A stretch of DNA of 64,000 nt. It comes from Paenibacillus terrigena DSM 21567. Its GTDB lineage: Bacteria; Bacillota; Bacilli; Paenibacillales; Paenibacillaceae. How positions within the stretch are numbered: the first letter of the stretch is position 1; every line of letters begins with the position of its first letter. A program made the translations under genes and the position numbers. Under the pieces are notes generated by a model. The model made no database searches and was not told where the DNA came from. It saw only the letters and a program-made list of their open reading frames with translations. The stretch is taken from positions 63,661-127,660 of the forward strand of contig NZ_KB895417.1 in the NCBI RefSeq assembly GCF_000374845.1. The letters run 5' to 3'. Positions 44,798 to 53,812 of this stretch are shown here, piece by piece.

Positions 44798-45799
44798 ATG
44801 AAGATCGATTTTCACTTTCATTTGGAAGAAGGGCCATACAGCACAGGATGGATCGGAAGGACAGCACGGGCATTAGAGAACGTGCATCAAGATCGGGGGA
44901 CACTGCATGCGCCATCGCATTCGCTAGCTTGGGTTAATGAATTAACAGAGCTGTTGCGAGATCGGATGGAAACGGGCTGCTTCAGTGATACGTGGCTGGC
45001 CTATTATTTTGAAGAAGGCAAGAAACGCGGGATCGAACGGTTTGGTATGGTGGATCATCTGTATCGGTTCACCGAGTTCCGTTCGTATTACGAGAAGCAT
45101 ATGGTGCTAGACGATTCCCCGCTCGGACGGATGCAGCAGTATTGGCTGGACCGGGTATGTGTGACGTCGATTGAACCGTATTTGGATGCTGTACGGCGTG
45201 CGAAGGCCGCGGGGTACCCGGTATCGCTCGGCGTAGAAGCGGACTTTTTCCCGGGCGGAGAAGAGGAGCTTGGCGCATTGCTGTCACAATATGAGCTGGA
45301 CTACGTGATTGGTTCGGTTCACTTCGTGGATGGTTGGGGGTTTGACAACCCCGAGGCGCAAGAGTTGTTCGAAAATCGGGATTTGGTCGAATTGTATGCC
45401 AAAGGCTTTGAATACGTGAAAATGGCCGCGCGAAGCGGGTTGTTCGACATTATTGCGCATCTGGATAACCTCAAAGTATTCAACTATAGACCAGATGAAA
45501 TTCAACTATTGCCGCTCTATGAAGACGTGGCGAAGACGTTGAAGGAAGCGAATGTAGCGACGGAGATCAACACGGGATTAGCCTATCGTTATCCTGTCAA
45601 AGAGGCTTGTCCAAGTCCATCCTTCCTGCAAATTCTGAATAAACACGGGGTGCCGATCACGATGAGCTCGGATTCGCATTTCCCGGATGATATCGGAACG
45701 TTGCTCGATGAAGCGATGGATCTGCTCGAAGCAGCAGGGTACACCGAAGTGATCTATGTGCATGAGAAGCAGCGGATTACAGTGCCTCTAAGGGACTAG
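44798..45799 (+). CDS. PHP domain phosphoesterase (histidinol-phosphatase-like)
   Basis: The 333-residue protein shows PHP-family metal ligands: HFHLEEG near residue 5, 'GMVDHLYRF' near 82, GVEADFF near 147, 'GSVHFVDG' near 170 and a C-terminal 'SSDSHFPDDI'. Members use two or three metals to cleave phosphate esters. The DeoR partner suggests a sugar-phosphate substrate rather than histidine biosynthesis. RBS AGGGGAGA precedes ATG 44798. Confidence 0.85.
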   Translation: MKIDFHFHLEEGPYSTGWIGRTARALENVHQDRGTLHAPSHSLAWVNELTELLRDRMETGCFSDTWLAYYFEEGKKRGIERFGMVDHLYRFTEFRSYYEKHMVLDDSPLGRMQQYWLDRVCVTSIEPYLDAVRRAKAAGYPVSLGVEADFFPGGEEELGALLSQYELDYVIGSVHFVDGWGFDNPEAQELFENRDLVELYAKGFEYVKMAARSGLFDIIAHLDNLKVFNYRPDEIQLLPLYEDVAKTLKEANVATEINTGLAYRYPVKEACPSPSFLQILNKHGVPITMSSDSHFPDDIGTLLDEAMDLLEAAGYTEVIYVHEKQRITVPLRD

Positions 45800-45821
45800 T
45801 GAACCGTGTAAAATGTTGTGA

Positions 45822-45848
45822 CCCCAGTGGAGATCCACTGGGGTTTTT
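45822..45848 (+). terminator. Terminator after the PHP gene
   Basis: Perfect nine-pair stem CCCCAGTGG-AGAT-CCACTGGGG, then five T. Confidence 0.92.
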
Positions 45849-45864
45849 CGTGTGGTCCTCTAAG

Positions 45865-46089
45865 CCGGCCACCAATACACGGATGAGAAGGGCAAGCTCA
45901 CACTGCATTCGATCGTTCCTGGACTCTATCCCGGCCGGACACGCACGGCCATATCCATATGAAGGCTCAAGCGTCCAATGATCCGATTCTGACTACGCAG
46001 TTGTATTTCCCAAACGAGCCTCGCAACGACGAGGACTTCAACGATAAACTCATCATGAATGTGAGGGTGAAGCCGACGGCGCGGTATGG
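45865..46089 (+). pseudogene. Remnant of an intradiol ring-cleavage dioxygenase (C-terminal part, frameshifted)
   Basis: In one frame the DNA reads 'TDEKGKLTLHSIVPGLYPGR', matching the region before the Fe-ligand motif of intradiol dioxygenases (catechol/protocatechuate type). The expected R-H-I-H motif is split: 'GRTR' is in the first frame, while 'HIHMKAQASNDPILTTQLYF' continues in another after about five extra bases (near 45945). The N-terminal half is absent, since the upstream DNA is a terminator. The gene is dead, and its own terminator survives downstream. Confidence 0.75.
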
Positions 46090-46116
46090 GACGGGGATTG
46101 AACCCCGTCTTTTTTT
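46090..46116 (+). terminator. Terminator left after the dioxygenase remnant
   Basis: Perfect seven-pair stem GACGGGG-ATTGAA-CCCCGTC followed by T-run. Confidence 0.9.
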
Positions 46117-46122
46117 ATTGTT

Positions 46123-46620
46123 GAAATTAACTGCGCAAAAGCAGTTAATTTGCGTGAAGCGGCTGATTAAGGAGTAAATAACTGCGGAAATGCAGTTAAT
46201 TTGCGTGAAGCAGCGTATTAAGGGGTAAATAACTGCGCAAATGCAGTTAATTTGCGTGAAGGCTAATTAAGGGGTAAATAACTGCACAAATGCAGTTAAT
46301 TTACTCGAAGCGGCGGATTAAGGAGTAAATAACTGCGCAAATGCAGTTAATTTGCTCGAAGCAGCGGATTAAGGAGTAAATAACTGCACAAATGCAGTTA
46401 ATTTGCATGAAGCGGCTGATTAAGGGGGAAATAACTGCGTTAATGCAGTTAATTTGCTCGAAGCAGCGGATTGAGGAGTAAATAACTGCGCAAATACAGT
46501 TAATTTGCGTGAAGCGGCTGATTAAGGAGTAAATAACTGCGCAAAAGCAGTTAATTTGCGTGAATCGGCGTATTAAGGAGTAAATAACTGCGCAAATGCA
46601 GTTAATTTGCGTGAAGCAGC
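46123..46620. repeat. Tandem array of ten 51-bp palindrome-bearing repeats
   Basis: AACTGC starts at 46129, 46180, 46231, 46280, 46331, 46382, 46433, 46484, 46535 and 46586: spacing is 51 bases every time except one 49. Each unit holds the palindrome TAACTGC-N6-GCAGTTA, then AATTTGCGTGAAGC and a linker ending AAGGAGTAAA. Most units differ at a few bases, and one arm is mutated in the eighth unit. It lies between a terminator and the DegV gene, with no open frame. Confidence 0.95.
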
Positions 46621-46795
46621 GGGTGTTTGAGCACCTGTTGTTATTTTTTGCTGTCCACTTCCAGGTAAAGATATTTCTCTAGTTGGAAATTGGTGTAAAT
46701 GATGAATGAGCGTGATATTTCGCAATGTTATATTCGAACTTCTGTTATATAATGAGCAATTACAACAAATTTAAATAATAAGAAATGAGACCTTC

Positions 46796-47656
46796 ATGAC
46801 AAAGAAAATTGCTTGGATTACAGACAGTACTGCCTATATTCCAGAGGATTTGAAGAATAATCCGGACGTATATGTAATTCCGATAGGGATTATATTCGGT
46901 AACTCTGTGTTCGAAGACGGCGTGGAGCTAACCACGGAGGACCTGTATCGACGAATCCGGGAAGAGAAAGAGATCCCCAAGTCATCCCAGCCCCCGGTCG
47001 GCAGGTTTACGGAGCTTTTCGAGAAGCTTAGTTCAGATTATGACTGCGCAATTGCTATTCATGTATCGGATAAAATAAGTGGAACATTCGCTGGCTGCCA
47101 ATCGGCCTCGCAGCTTGTTCCATTCGAGGTCGAAGTTGTTGACTCGAAATCGATGTCTTATGCGATTACAACGTTGATCTACAAAGGCATAGCGCTTGCA
47201 CGGCAAGGGCTAGACAGCAAGGAAATCGCGAATCAGTTACGGCTGGAGACAGCGAAATCGCAAAATTATATTGTTCTAGGTTGTTTAGATCAGTTCTATA
47301 AGGGTGGGCGGATGACGGGAACCCAATATTTATTAGGATCGCTTCTGCGAATTAAACCCATCATTCGGGTCAATTCCGAAGGGGTGTTCGAACTATTCGA
47401 GAGGGTCCGTTCAGAGAAGAAGGCATTCAATCGTATGACAGAACTCCTGAAGCAAGCTTTTGATAAATATCACATTCAGCAATTGCAAATTATGCATGGG
47501 AATGTCCGGGATAAGGCGGAGGCATTCAAGCAAGATATTAAGAAGCATTTTCCAAGCATGGATATTGTCATCGGAGAAATTAGTTCTGCGATTGCAGTAC
47601 ATGCGGGTGAAGGGACCTTGGCCGTCATTTGGCACAATGAGCCGAAATCCATTTAG
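46796..47656 (+). CDS. DegV family fatty-acid-binding protein
   Basis: The 286-residue protein starts with 'IAWITDSTAYIPEDL', the DegV signature, and contains 'SSQPPVGRFTELFEKL' and 'ISGTFAGCQSASQL'. DegV proteins bind a fatty acid and, as FakB subunits, present it to the kinase FakA for phosphorylation. No kinase gene is adjacent. A possible -10 (TATAAT, 46748-46753) lies between the repeat array and the gene. The RBS is weak. Confidence 0.9.
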   Translation: MTKKIAWITDSTAYIPEDLKNNPDVYVIPIGIIFGNSVFEDGVELTTEDLYRRIREEKEIPKSSQPPVGRFTELFEKLSSDYDCAIAIHVSDKISGTFAGCQSASQLVPFEVEVVDSKSMSYAITTLIYKGIALARQGLDSKEIANQLRLETAKSQNYIVLGCLDQFYKGGRMTGTQYLLGSLLRIKPIIRVNSEGVFELFERVRSEKKAFNRMTELLKQAFDKYHIQQLQIMHGNVRDKAEAFKQDIKKHFPSMDIVIGEISSAIAVHAGEGTLAVIWHNEPKSI

Positions 47657-47667
47657 GAAAAGAATTA

Positions 47668-47714
47668 GAGTGAGACCCTTCGTAGACAGTGACGGGGGTC
47701 TCGCTCTTTTTTTT
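47668..47714 (+). terminator. Terminator after the DegV gene
   Basis: GAGTGAGACCC pairs with GGGTCTCGCTC (11 positions, one wobble), then eight T. Confidence 0.88.
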
Positions 47715-47819
47715 GCGACTATTGATAATTTCCCATAATTACCCTCATGATAAAACTGAACCTTTTCGAACGATCGAAGCAATATAGAGGTGTAAGCTTA
47801 CCAAGGAGGGCCCTTGTTC

Positions 47820-48395
47820 ATGCAAGAAATCGAATTACAGCGATGGATCGAACGTTTGCGGGAAGGTGATCAATCTGCATTCAAGGTCATCTATGAATGG
47901 ACCTTTCCCGAAATTTATCGTTCGGTCGTGTTCTTAATACCTGACAAACAAGAGATCGAGGATCTGATGAATGAAATATATTTTCAGCTATGGATGTCGA
48001 TACCGAATTATGATTCGCGCCGACCTTTCCGATTCTGGCTACACGGCATTGTGCTGAAGCAAATTCAGAAATGGAGGACGCAGCGCTGGAGAAGGTTCCG
48101 GATCTTTGAGAAGAAGAGGCTCTTAGAAGTGGAAGAGCACCTGTTCTCGGATCGGCCTGTTCTTGCGGCAGAGACACACCAGGAGATGATATCGATCGTT
48201 CATCAGTTATCGTACAAACTTCGTATCGTGATCATTCTTCGTTATTTTCACGATTATGCTTTAGATGAAATCGCTGAACTGCTGGATATTCCGCTTGGTA
48301 CGGTCAAATCCAGGCATCATTCAGCACTGGGCAAGCTTCGTGAGCTTAGTCCGCATTTTGAACAAGAAAAGGAGCAGAAACTTTATGTCCATTGA
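47820..48395 (+). CDS. ECF-type RNA polymerase sigma factor
   Basis: The sigma factor has about 191 residues: region 2 ('DQSAFKVIYEWTFPEIYRSV', 'EIEDLMNEIYFQLW') and region 4 with a helix-turn-helix ('YALDEIAELLDIPLGTVKSR'). AAGGAGG at 47803-47809 could serve TTG 47814 or ATG 47820; ATG has the better spacing. Its stop overlaps the next gene by 11 bases. ECF factors usually report envelope stress, and the next gene is a one-pass membrane protein that could hold it inactive. The transport genes downstream may be its targets. Confidence 0.9.
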   Translation: MQEIELQRWIERLREGDQSAFKVIYEWTFPEIYRSVVFLIPDKQEIEDLMNEIYFQLWMSIPNYDSRRPFRFWLHGIVLKQIQKWRTQRWRRFRIFEKKRLLEVEEHLFSDRPVLAAETHQEMISIVHQLSYKLRIVIILRYFHDYALDEIAELLDIPLGTVKSRHHSALGKLRELSPHFEQEKEQKLYVH

Positions 48396-49206
48396 ACAAC
48401 AACTGCGCGATAAGCTACAAGATTGTGCGGAAGCAATGGAAGTTCCATCAGAAATGCAAAAGCGTGTGGAGCAAGCTTCCTATGAGCGCTATCGGAATGA
48501 AAAGCATAAGTCTAAATCAGCTTTAAGATTTCGCCTGATTGCAGGGGCGCTTGCGGTTGTCCTGCTCACACCTGTAGTCATCCATACCGCCCCTGTCGTC
48601 GCCGCTCAAATTCGCGCTCTATTGCATTTATCGGGGACGGAAGACACACGCAGCTTCGTCACGAAAGATGAGGATTCAGATTATATCACGACCAATTTAT
48701 ATGAAGATGAGGTTGCCGAGAATAAGGCTGCACAAGATGTGCTTGCACGCATTTATCACGGTTATCCAGAGACGCGCTCTTTCGAAATTGCTAACGCACA
48801 AATTACAGAAGGGACGCGTGGCGGGGAGCAAATCCATGAATTGAACTTGATTCTCATGGAGAAAGGGAAGACTTTCGCTGATCCGCATAAGGAAATTACA
48901 ACGATCGTCGATGTGAGGACTGGAGCGATTCAATTCTTTCAAGCGATCGAATTAGATCCTTCGGCACATACCTCGAATTTGCGGGAGACGGAAGCGATTG
49001 AGATTGCGAATGCCTTCTTGGACCTATTGCAAATGAATACCGAGGGATATCAACATGAGGTTATACGGACAAGTTCGAATAACACGCAAGAAACGGATCA
49101 ATCGATCGTGATCTACAAGCGTCCTCAAGATGGGAAGAAGATGCTCCAAGTTAACCTTCGACAAGGCAGTACGAGTGTCGCGAACATCAGTCAGGAGAAG
49201 TCTTGA
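48385..49206 (+). CDS. Putative anti-sigma factor, single-pass membrane protein
   Basis: The protein of about 273 residues has a cytoplasmic N-terminus (~50 residues, helical), one transmembrane segment at about 50-72, and an extracytoplasmic domain of ~200 residues. No ZAS zinc motif (HxxxCxxC) is present. Role is inferred from position directly after an ECF sigma gene and from topology. ATG 48385 with AAAGGAG is chosen over a longer frame that starts inside the sigma gene. Confidence 0.7.
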   Translation: MSIEQQLRDKLQDCAEAMEVPSEMQKRVEQASYERYRNEKHKSKSALRFRLIAGALAVVLLTPVVIHTAPVVAAQIRALLHLSGTEDTRSFVTKDEDSDYITTNLYEDEVAENKAAQDVLARIYHGYPETRSFEIANAQITEGTRGGEQIHELNLILMEKGKTFADPHKEITTIVDVRTGAIQFFQAIELDPSAHTSNLRETEAIEIANAFLDLLQMNTEGYQHEVIRTSSNNTQETDQSIVIYKRPQDGKKMLQVNLRQGSTSVANISQEKS

Positions 49207-50075
49207 GGGGTCAACGACTCATCCGTCGTGAGGGTATGGTCGCGTTGACATTCTTGCTGCCAAGTGCCATCGGATTCGCGTTGTTCTATATCATTCCGTT
49301 CGTGATGGGATTGATCTATTCGATGTTGGATCGAACCGTAGGCGGATCGTTTGTAGGATTGGCGAATTATCAGGAGCTGCTGAGCAGCGGTTCATTTCGC
49401 AAAGCGGCATCGAATACCTTCTGGTTCACGGCAGTGAACGTACCGCTGATGCTGTTATTATCGCTGGTTATCGCCATTCTATTGAATCGTAATCTCTATC
49501 TTCGGAACTTCATTCGGATGGCCTATGTTCTGCCGCTGGTTGTGCCGGTCGCTTCTGTCGTGATGGTATGGCAAGTGATCTTCGATTGGAATGGATCGCT
49601 GAATGCTTGGCTGCATGGCTTCGGACTGGATCATATCGATTGGATGAAATCGGCATGGGCTAGAGGCGTCGTATCGGTCTTCTATCTCTGGAAGCATGTC
49701 GGCTACAATATCATCCTATTCCTAGCAGGGCTGCAAGGTATTCCGCGAGACTATTATGAGACAGCGAATATCGAAGGGGCAGGCAAGTGGCGCCAATTCT
49801 ACAGCATTACGCTCGTCTACTTGACGCCGACAATGGTCTTCGTTGTGTTGATGTCGATCATGAATACATTCAAAATATTCCGAGAAACGTACTTGATCGC
49901 AGGGGACTACCCGCATGATAGCATTTATACACTTCAGCATTATATGAACAATATGTTCCTAACGATGGATGTACAGAAGCTGTCTGCGGCCGCATCACTC
50001 ATGGTGATCTGCATCTTCATGATCGTAGCGATTCTGCTTCAAATCGAGAAGCGATATACGCAATTTATGGATTGA
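49203..50075 (+). CDS. Sugar-type ABC transporter permease (CUT1, first subunit)
   Basis: The 290-residue permease has six transmembrane segments and the EAA loop 'DYYETANIEGAGKWRQFYSI'. A TTG start overlaps the previous stop and has AGGAGA close upstream; ATG 49236 is an alternative but its RBS is too near. It belongs to the MalF/LplB-type family. It pairs with the next gene and depends on an ATPase encoded elsewhere, since none is nearby. Confidence 0.88.
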   Translation: MRGQRLIRREGMVALTFLLPSAIGFALFYIIPFVMGLIYSMLDRTVGGSFVGLANYQELLSSGSFRKAASNTFWFTAVNVPLMLLLSLVIAILLNRNLYLRNFIRMAYVLPLVVPVASVVMVWQVIFDWNGSLNAWLHGFGLDHIDWMKSAWARGVVSVFYLWKHVGYNIILFLAGLQGIPRDYYETANIEGAGKWRQFYSITLVYLTPTMVFVVLMSIMNTFKIFRETYLIAGDYPHDSIYTLQHYMNNMFLTMDVQKLSAAASLMVICIFMIVAILLQIEKRYTQFMD

Positions 50076-50088
50076 ACGAGGAGGAAGT

Positions 50089-50967
50089 ATGGAGAAAAAG
50101 GGGTTCATTCGGAACCTCATGGGAACGCTGGTGATGGCCTGCATTGGGCTAATGATGCTTTTTCCAGTTGTGATTACTTTCACAAATTCTCTGATGACAG
50201 AGAAAGAGATTGACGGCAATTATGGTCTTGTGGGCACCATGCCGACCCTTGCGCCAGGGGAGTCGCCGTCATTTGTGAATTTGAAGCTCATACCGGATTG
50301 GCTGTCCTTTGAGCAATATGGAAAAGTGTTGCTCGAGACGCCGAATTACCTGTTCATGTTGTGGAATTCGGTTGCCATGGTCGTAGCGATCATTGCGGGG
50401 CAGACCGTCGTGAGTGCGTTGGCCGCGTACGCATTTGCCAAACTCCGATTTAAGGGAAGAGAGGGTTGGTTCCGCGTCTACTTAATGACGATGCTGATGC
50501 CTTTCCAAGTGACCCTGGTTCCGAATTATATTATTGCTAATCAGTTAGGTTTAATGAATACATCGAGCGCAATCATATTGCCAGGGATATTCGCGGCATT
50601 TGGGGTGTTCATGCTTAGACAATTTATGCTGTCGATTCCCTATGCGCTTATTGAAGCGGCACAGATGGATGGCGCCGGACATTATCGTATTTTCTACCGT
50701 GTTATGCTGCCCTTGATGAAGCCGGGGATCGCGGCGCTCGTCGTCTTGCTGTTCGTAGACTATTGGAATATGGTCGAGCAGCCCTTGATTTTCTTGGAGG
50801 ATGCCTTTAAGCAGCCATTATCGCTCTATCTATCCAGAATTAACACGGAAGCGCAGGGCATCGGCTTCGCTGCTTCGATGATCTACATGACGCCGATGGT
50901 GCTGTTGTTCATGTATGCGGAATCGTATTTTATCGAGGGTGTACAAATGTCGGGCATTAAAGGGTGA
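50089..50967 (+). CDS. Sugar-type ABC transporter permease (CUT1, second subunit)
   Basis: The 292-residue MalG-type permease has the EAA loop 'ALIEAAQMDGAGHYRIFYRV'. A loop of ~50 residues after the first helix ('GTMPTLAPGESPSFVNLKLI') faces outward. AGGAGG lies before the ATG. It lies between the first permease and an HlyD-like gene in an uninterrupted plus-strand run starting at the sigma factor. Confidence 0.9.
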   Translation: MEKKGFIRNLMGTLVMACIGLMMLFPVVITFTNSLMTEKEIDGNYGLVGTMPTLAPGESPSFVNLKLIPDWLSFEQYGKVLLETPNYLFMLWNSVAMVVAIIAGQTVVSALAAYAFAKLRFKGREGWFRVYLMTMLMPFQVTLVPNYIIANQLGLMNTSSAIILPGIFAAFGVFMLRQFMLSIPYALIEAAQMDGAGHYRIFYRVMLPLMKPGIAALVVLLFVDYWNMVEQPLIFLEDAFKQPLSLYLSRINTEAQGIGFAASMIYMTPMVLLFMYAESYFIEGVQMSGIKG

Positions 50968-50984
50968 TCGAGAGGAGGAACAAG

Positions 50985-52145
50985 ATGAATACAGGGATGG
51001 CTGAAGCGATGGATGCGGGCCGAAAACGAAAAATAGTGTGGATCTCCGGTCTGTTCATCGGCGTGCTCCTACTTCTTACCCTATCGAGTAATACATGGCT
51101 GACGATGAGTCTGCCTAAGGTCCGAACAGAGATCGGGAGACAAGGGCCGTTGACCACCCAGTGGAATGGCACAGCGCGGCTGATGCCCAGGCAATTGATG
51201 GCATTATCCAATGCTGCGGAGTGGACGACGAAGGAAGTGCTCGTGAAACCGGGAGATCGCGTTACAAAAGGACAGACGCTCATTACGTATGACAATCCTA
51301 ATGCCGAGCAGGAAATACAGGATGCCAGTGCGAGTCTTGCGCAGCAGCGGTTGTCGATCGAGGATTTGCAAGATGCTTATATTGAAGCGGCTCAGAACAA
51401 TGATGAAATGCAGATGCGTCGCACGAAGAGGGAACTAGAGCGAGCCCGGTTGATGATGGGTGTGCAGCAGCGAAAAGTAGCGGTGATGCAGTCGGACGCG
51501 AGTAGACAAAAACGTATCGTTGCATCATTTGATGGTGTCGTAATGCAGGTCAATGCGGCTTCGCAGATGCCCTCAGGGAGCAACGGGCCGGATGTAAGTC
51601 TAGCGAATATGCAGCAAGGCTACCAATTCGAGATTGTTATACCGAATGCCGTGGGGCGGAAGTATCGTACAGGAGATAAGCTCAAAGTTCAAGTAGAGCA
51701 TAAGGACACGAACGTACCCGTTGAAGGGACGATTCGTGAAATTCGCAATACAGCGAGTACAAGCGAAGGAAGTCCGTCGCAGGAGGCGTCCGGGATGCAT
51801 GCGACGCCCGATGCATCGAACCAACTTTTCGTTGTACAAGTAGAGCATCAAGATCTGGAGGCCAACGACTTGGTCAATGTAGATTTAACGCAATCCGAAG
51901 AGAACGAGGGGGCCTTGCTTGTGCCGAACCAAGCGATTCATCGCGAAGGCAAGAACATCTACGTACTTGTTGTCGAAGAACGTAGAGGTCCGCTGGGGAA
52001 TACGTTTATCGTTCGCAAAGCCCCAATCCGAGTAGGGGATACGAATGGTCAGGAGACCCTTGTCCTGCAAGGGGTATATATTGGGGATGCCATCATTGTG
52101 GAGAGCAACGAGCCGCTAGCGGAAGGTAGTCGCGTAAGAGTCTAG
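50985..52145 (+). CDS. HlyD/MacA-like membrane-fusion adaptor protein
   Basis: The protein of about 386 residues has one N-terminal transmembrane segment (~13-32), a lipoyl/barrel-sandwich domain ('KEVLVKPGDRVTKGQTLITY'), an alpha-helical hairpin (~100-170), a second lipoyl half ('RIVASFDGVVMQVNAAS') and beta-barrel regions. It is of the type used with ABC or RND exporters (YknX, MacA). AGGAGG precedes ATG 50985. It is odd next to importer-type permeases: no exporter gene is close by. Confidence 0.85.
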   Translation: MNTGMAEAMDAGRKRKIVWISGLFIGVLLLLTLSSNTWLTMSLPKVRTEIGRQGPLTTQWNGTARLMPRQLMALSNAAEWTTKEVLVKPGDRVTKGQTLITYDNPNAEQEIQDASASLAQQRLSIEDLQDAYIEAAQNNDEMQMRRTKRELERARLMMGVQQRKVAVMQSDASRQKRIVASFDGVVMQVNAASQMPSGSNGPDVSLANMQQGYQFEIVIPNAVGRKYRTGDKLKVQVEHKDTNVPVEGTIREIRNTASTSEGSPSQEASGMHATPDASNQLFVVQVEHQDLEANDLVNVDLTQSEENEGALLVPNQAIHREGKNIYVLVVEERRGPLGNTFIVRKAPIRVGDTNGQETLVLQGVYIGDAIIVESNEPLAEGSRVRV

Positions 52146-52162
52146 TGCGTTCGCTTATTATA

Positions 52163-52453
52163 GAGGTTGTTCAAAAAGTCATCATTTGATCACGAAGTCA
52201 TTCAAGAAGCATAATCAACATCGAATCTTGCGTTCACCTTTGAGAGCATATGCTTACGGAGTATGTTTCCTTTGGAAACATTTCAGGTACTCATTTAGGT
52301 TTCGCCTAAACTCCGTTCCTCTGAAAGTTTTTCGAAGGAAAACTCTCTACGGAAGCATAGGCCTTTCAGGTTCTCGCAACCTAAGCTTACGCTTACGATG
52401 TAAGTGTTCTTTGAAAACTTTAAGGTGCTGAAATGCCGACTTTTTGAACACGC
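52163..52453. mobile_element. MITE-like non-coding element (~290 bp)
   Basis: The ends are inverted: GAGGTTGTTCAAAAAGTC at 52163-52180 and GACTTTTTGAACACGC at 52438-52453, with 13 identical base pairs (TGTTCAAAAAGTC). The inside has several short dyads (GTTTCCTTTGGAAAC, TTTAGGTTTCGCCTAAA, GTTTTTCGAAGGAAAAC) and no credible gene. Ends of the type 'GGTTGTTCAAAAAGTC' occur on transposon-derived repeats of related bacteria. No clear target duplication is visible. It separates the adaptor gene from the binding-protein gene. Confidence 0.72.
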
Positions 52454-52488
52454 ATTAATAGATTTTACATGTGGAGAGAGGGAATGAG

Positions 52489-53784
52489 ATGAGAAAAAGT
52501 TCGATCGTATGTTTGATGGTTGCATGTTCCATGAGTTTGGCTGCTTGCTCTGGCGGGCAGAGCGGCGACGTGAAGAAAGAGGGAAAAAAAACCGTCGTCT
52601 TATCCGTCTTCAGCACTGATCCAGTCTATACACAGGCGGAGAAGAAATATGAAGCGAGTCACCCGAATGTGGATATTCAGATTAAGGCACATATGAAGGA
52701 CCCGAATGCCAGTTATGAAGGGGAGGGGGAAAAATATATAAACATAACCAACACCGAACTCTTATCGGGTAAAGGGGCAGATATCATTGCCTTTGATGTG
52801 TTTGGGCTGCCTGTCGTGAAGTATGTCGATAAAAAAGTGTTGGTCAACTTGAGCGATCTGATGAAGCAGGATCAGTCCTTTGAAGCAAGCCAATATGAGA
52901 TGAATATTCTGGACGGTGCCAAGATGAATGGAGGTCTCTACACGCTGCCTTTACGATTTTTCTTGGACAGGATGATGGGGGATGCCAAGGCGATTGAGGA
53001 TGCAGGCGTGACATTCGATGATTCGAACTGGACATGGAATGATTTTACAACGGTTGGTAAAAGCTTGGCAGCTTCAGGGAAACGGAAACATGCGACGGGA
53101 AATACACCTCCGGAGCAGATGCTGAACTATTTGTTCTCGGATAACTATGCAGGGATTGTGAAGGATGAGAAGCGTTTCGACACGAACGCATTCTCAGCAC
53201 TCATGAAGCAAGTGAAGAAGATGTACGATGATCAAGTCGTCACGAAGGCCGAGATTGCTGCAGATGAATCTTACTTTTTGCCTACCATGATTATATCTCC
53301 AGAAGATTATTTTGTTGGACCGGCCATGTTCTACGAGAAAGGGAAGATCTATAACAAGCCACGGGCTTTGCAGGAACAATCGGGAGGTTCATTCATCATG
53401 AATAGGACGCTAGGGATCAACTCGAACTCAGACGTCCAGGCGGAAGCGTGGGATTTCATGAAATTCCTGATGTCTGAAGAGGCGCAGACGCTGCCGGGAT
53501 TGCAGGGCTTCTCCTTGAACAAATCGGTGAACGAGAAGATGTTCAAGGACCTTGAGAATAAAGGCTCGGTGGAATCGCCGACGGGATCTTCCGTACCGGT
53601 TAGCAAGGAAGACCTCGAAGTTCTTAAACAGATGGTCGTCGATACGAAGACAACGGTGAGAGAAGATATGAAGATTCAATCGATCATTGAAGAGGAAGCG
53701 AAAGCCTATTTTAGCGGGCAAAAGTCGGAGCAAGCGGTTGCGGAGCTGATCGCAAATCGGATCACAACGTATTTGAATGAGTAA
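52489..53784 (+). CDS. Sugar-type ABC substrate-binding lipoprotein
   Basis: The protein of about 431 residues has a lipoprotein signal ending LAAC (Cys20) and a MalE-like fold ('DIIAFDVFGLPVVKYVDKKV', 'SEEAQTLPGLQGFSLNKSVN'). It is the likely ligand receptor for the two permeases upstream, although a mobile element lies between. ATG 52489 is chosen; an earlier in-frame ATG at 52471 would put charged residues before the signal. Ligand unknown. Confidence 0.87.
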   Translation: MRKSSIVCLMVACSMSLAACSGGQSGDVKKEGKKTVVLSVFSTDPVYTQAEKKYEASHPNVDIQIKAHMKDPNASYEGEGEKYINITNTELLSGKGADIIAFDVFGLPVVKYVDKKVLVNLSDLMKQDQSFEASQYEMNILDGAKMNGGLYTLPLRFFLDRMMGDAKAIEDAGVTFDDSNWTWNDFTTVGKSLAASGKRKHATGNTPPEQMLNYLFSDNYAGIVKDEKRFDTNAFSALMKQVKKMYDDQVVTKAEIAADESYFLPTMIISPEDYFVGPAMFYEKGKIYNKPRALQEQSGGSFIMNRTLGINSNSDVQAEAWDFMKFLMSEEAQTLPGLQGFSLNKSVNEKMFKDLENKGSVESPTGSSVPVSKEDLEVLKQMVVDTKTTVREDMKIQSIIEEEAKAYFSGQKSEQAVAELIANRITTYLNE

Positions 53785-53812
53785 ATGAATCATGAGTAAA
53801 GGATGATGATGG

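Noticed and set aside
45959-46177. A 72-residue protein-coding gene
   Set aside because: The frame is the shifted tail of the dioxygenase remnant and runs through its terminator into the repeat array.
46123-46620. CRISPR array
   Set aside because: The units are repeated along their whole 51 bases with no variable spacers, and no cas gene is present.
47740-47812. ECF-type autoregulated promoter (GAACC-like -35) before the sigma gene
   Set aside because: TGAACCTTTT is suggestive, but no CGT-type -10 lies at the needed distance, so I did not list it.
52186-52525. Short open frames on both strands in the 52.2-52.5 kb gap
   Set aside because: They lie in the MITE-like element, have no RBS, and consist of Arg/Ser/Leu-rich readings of dyad sequences.
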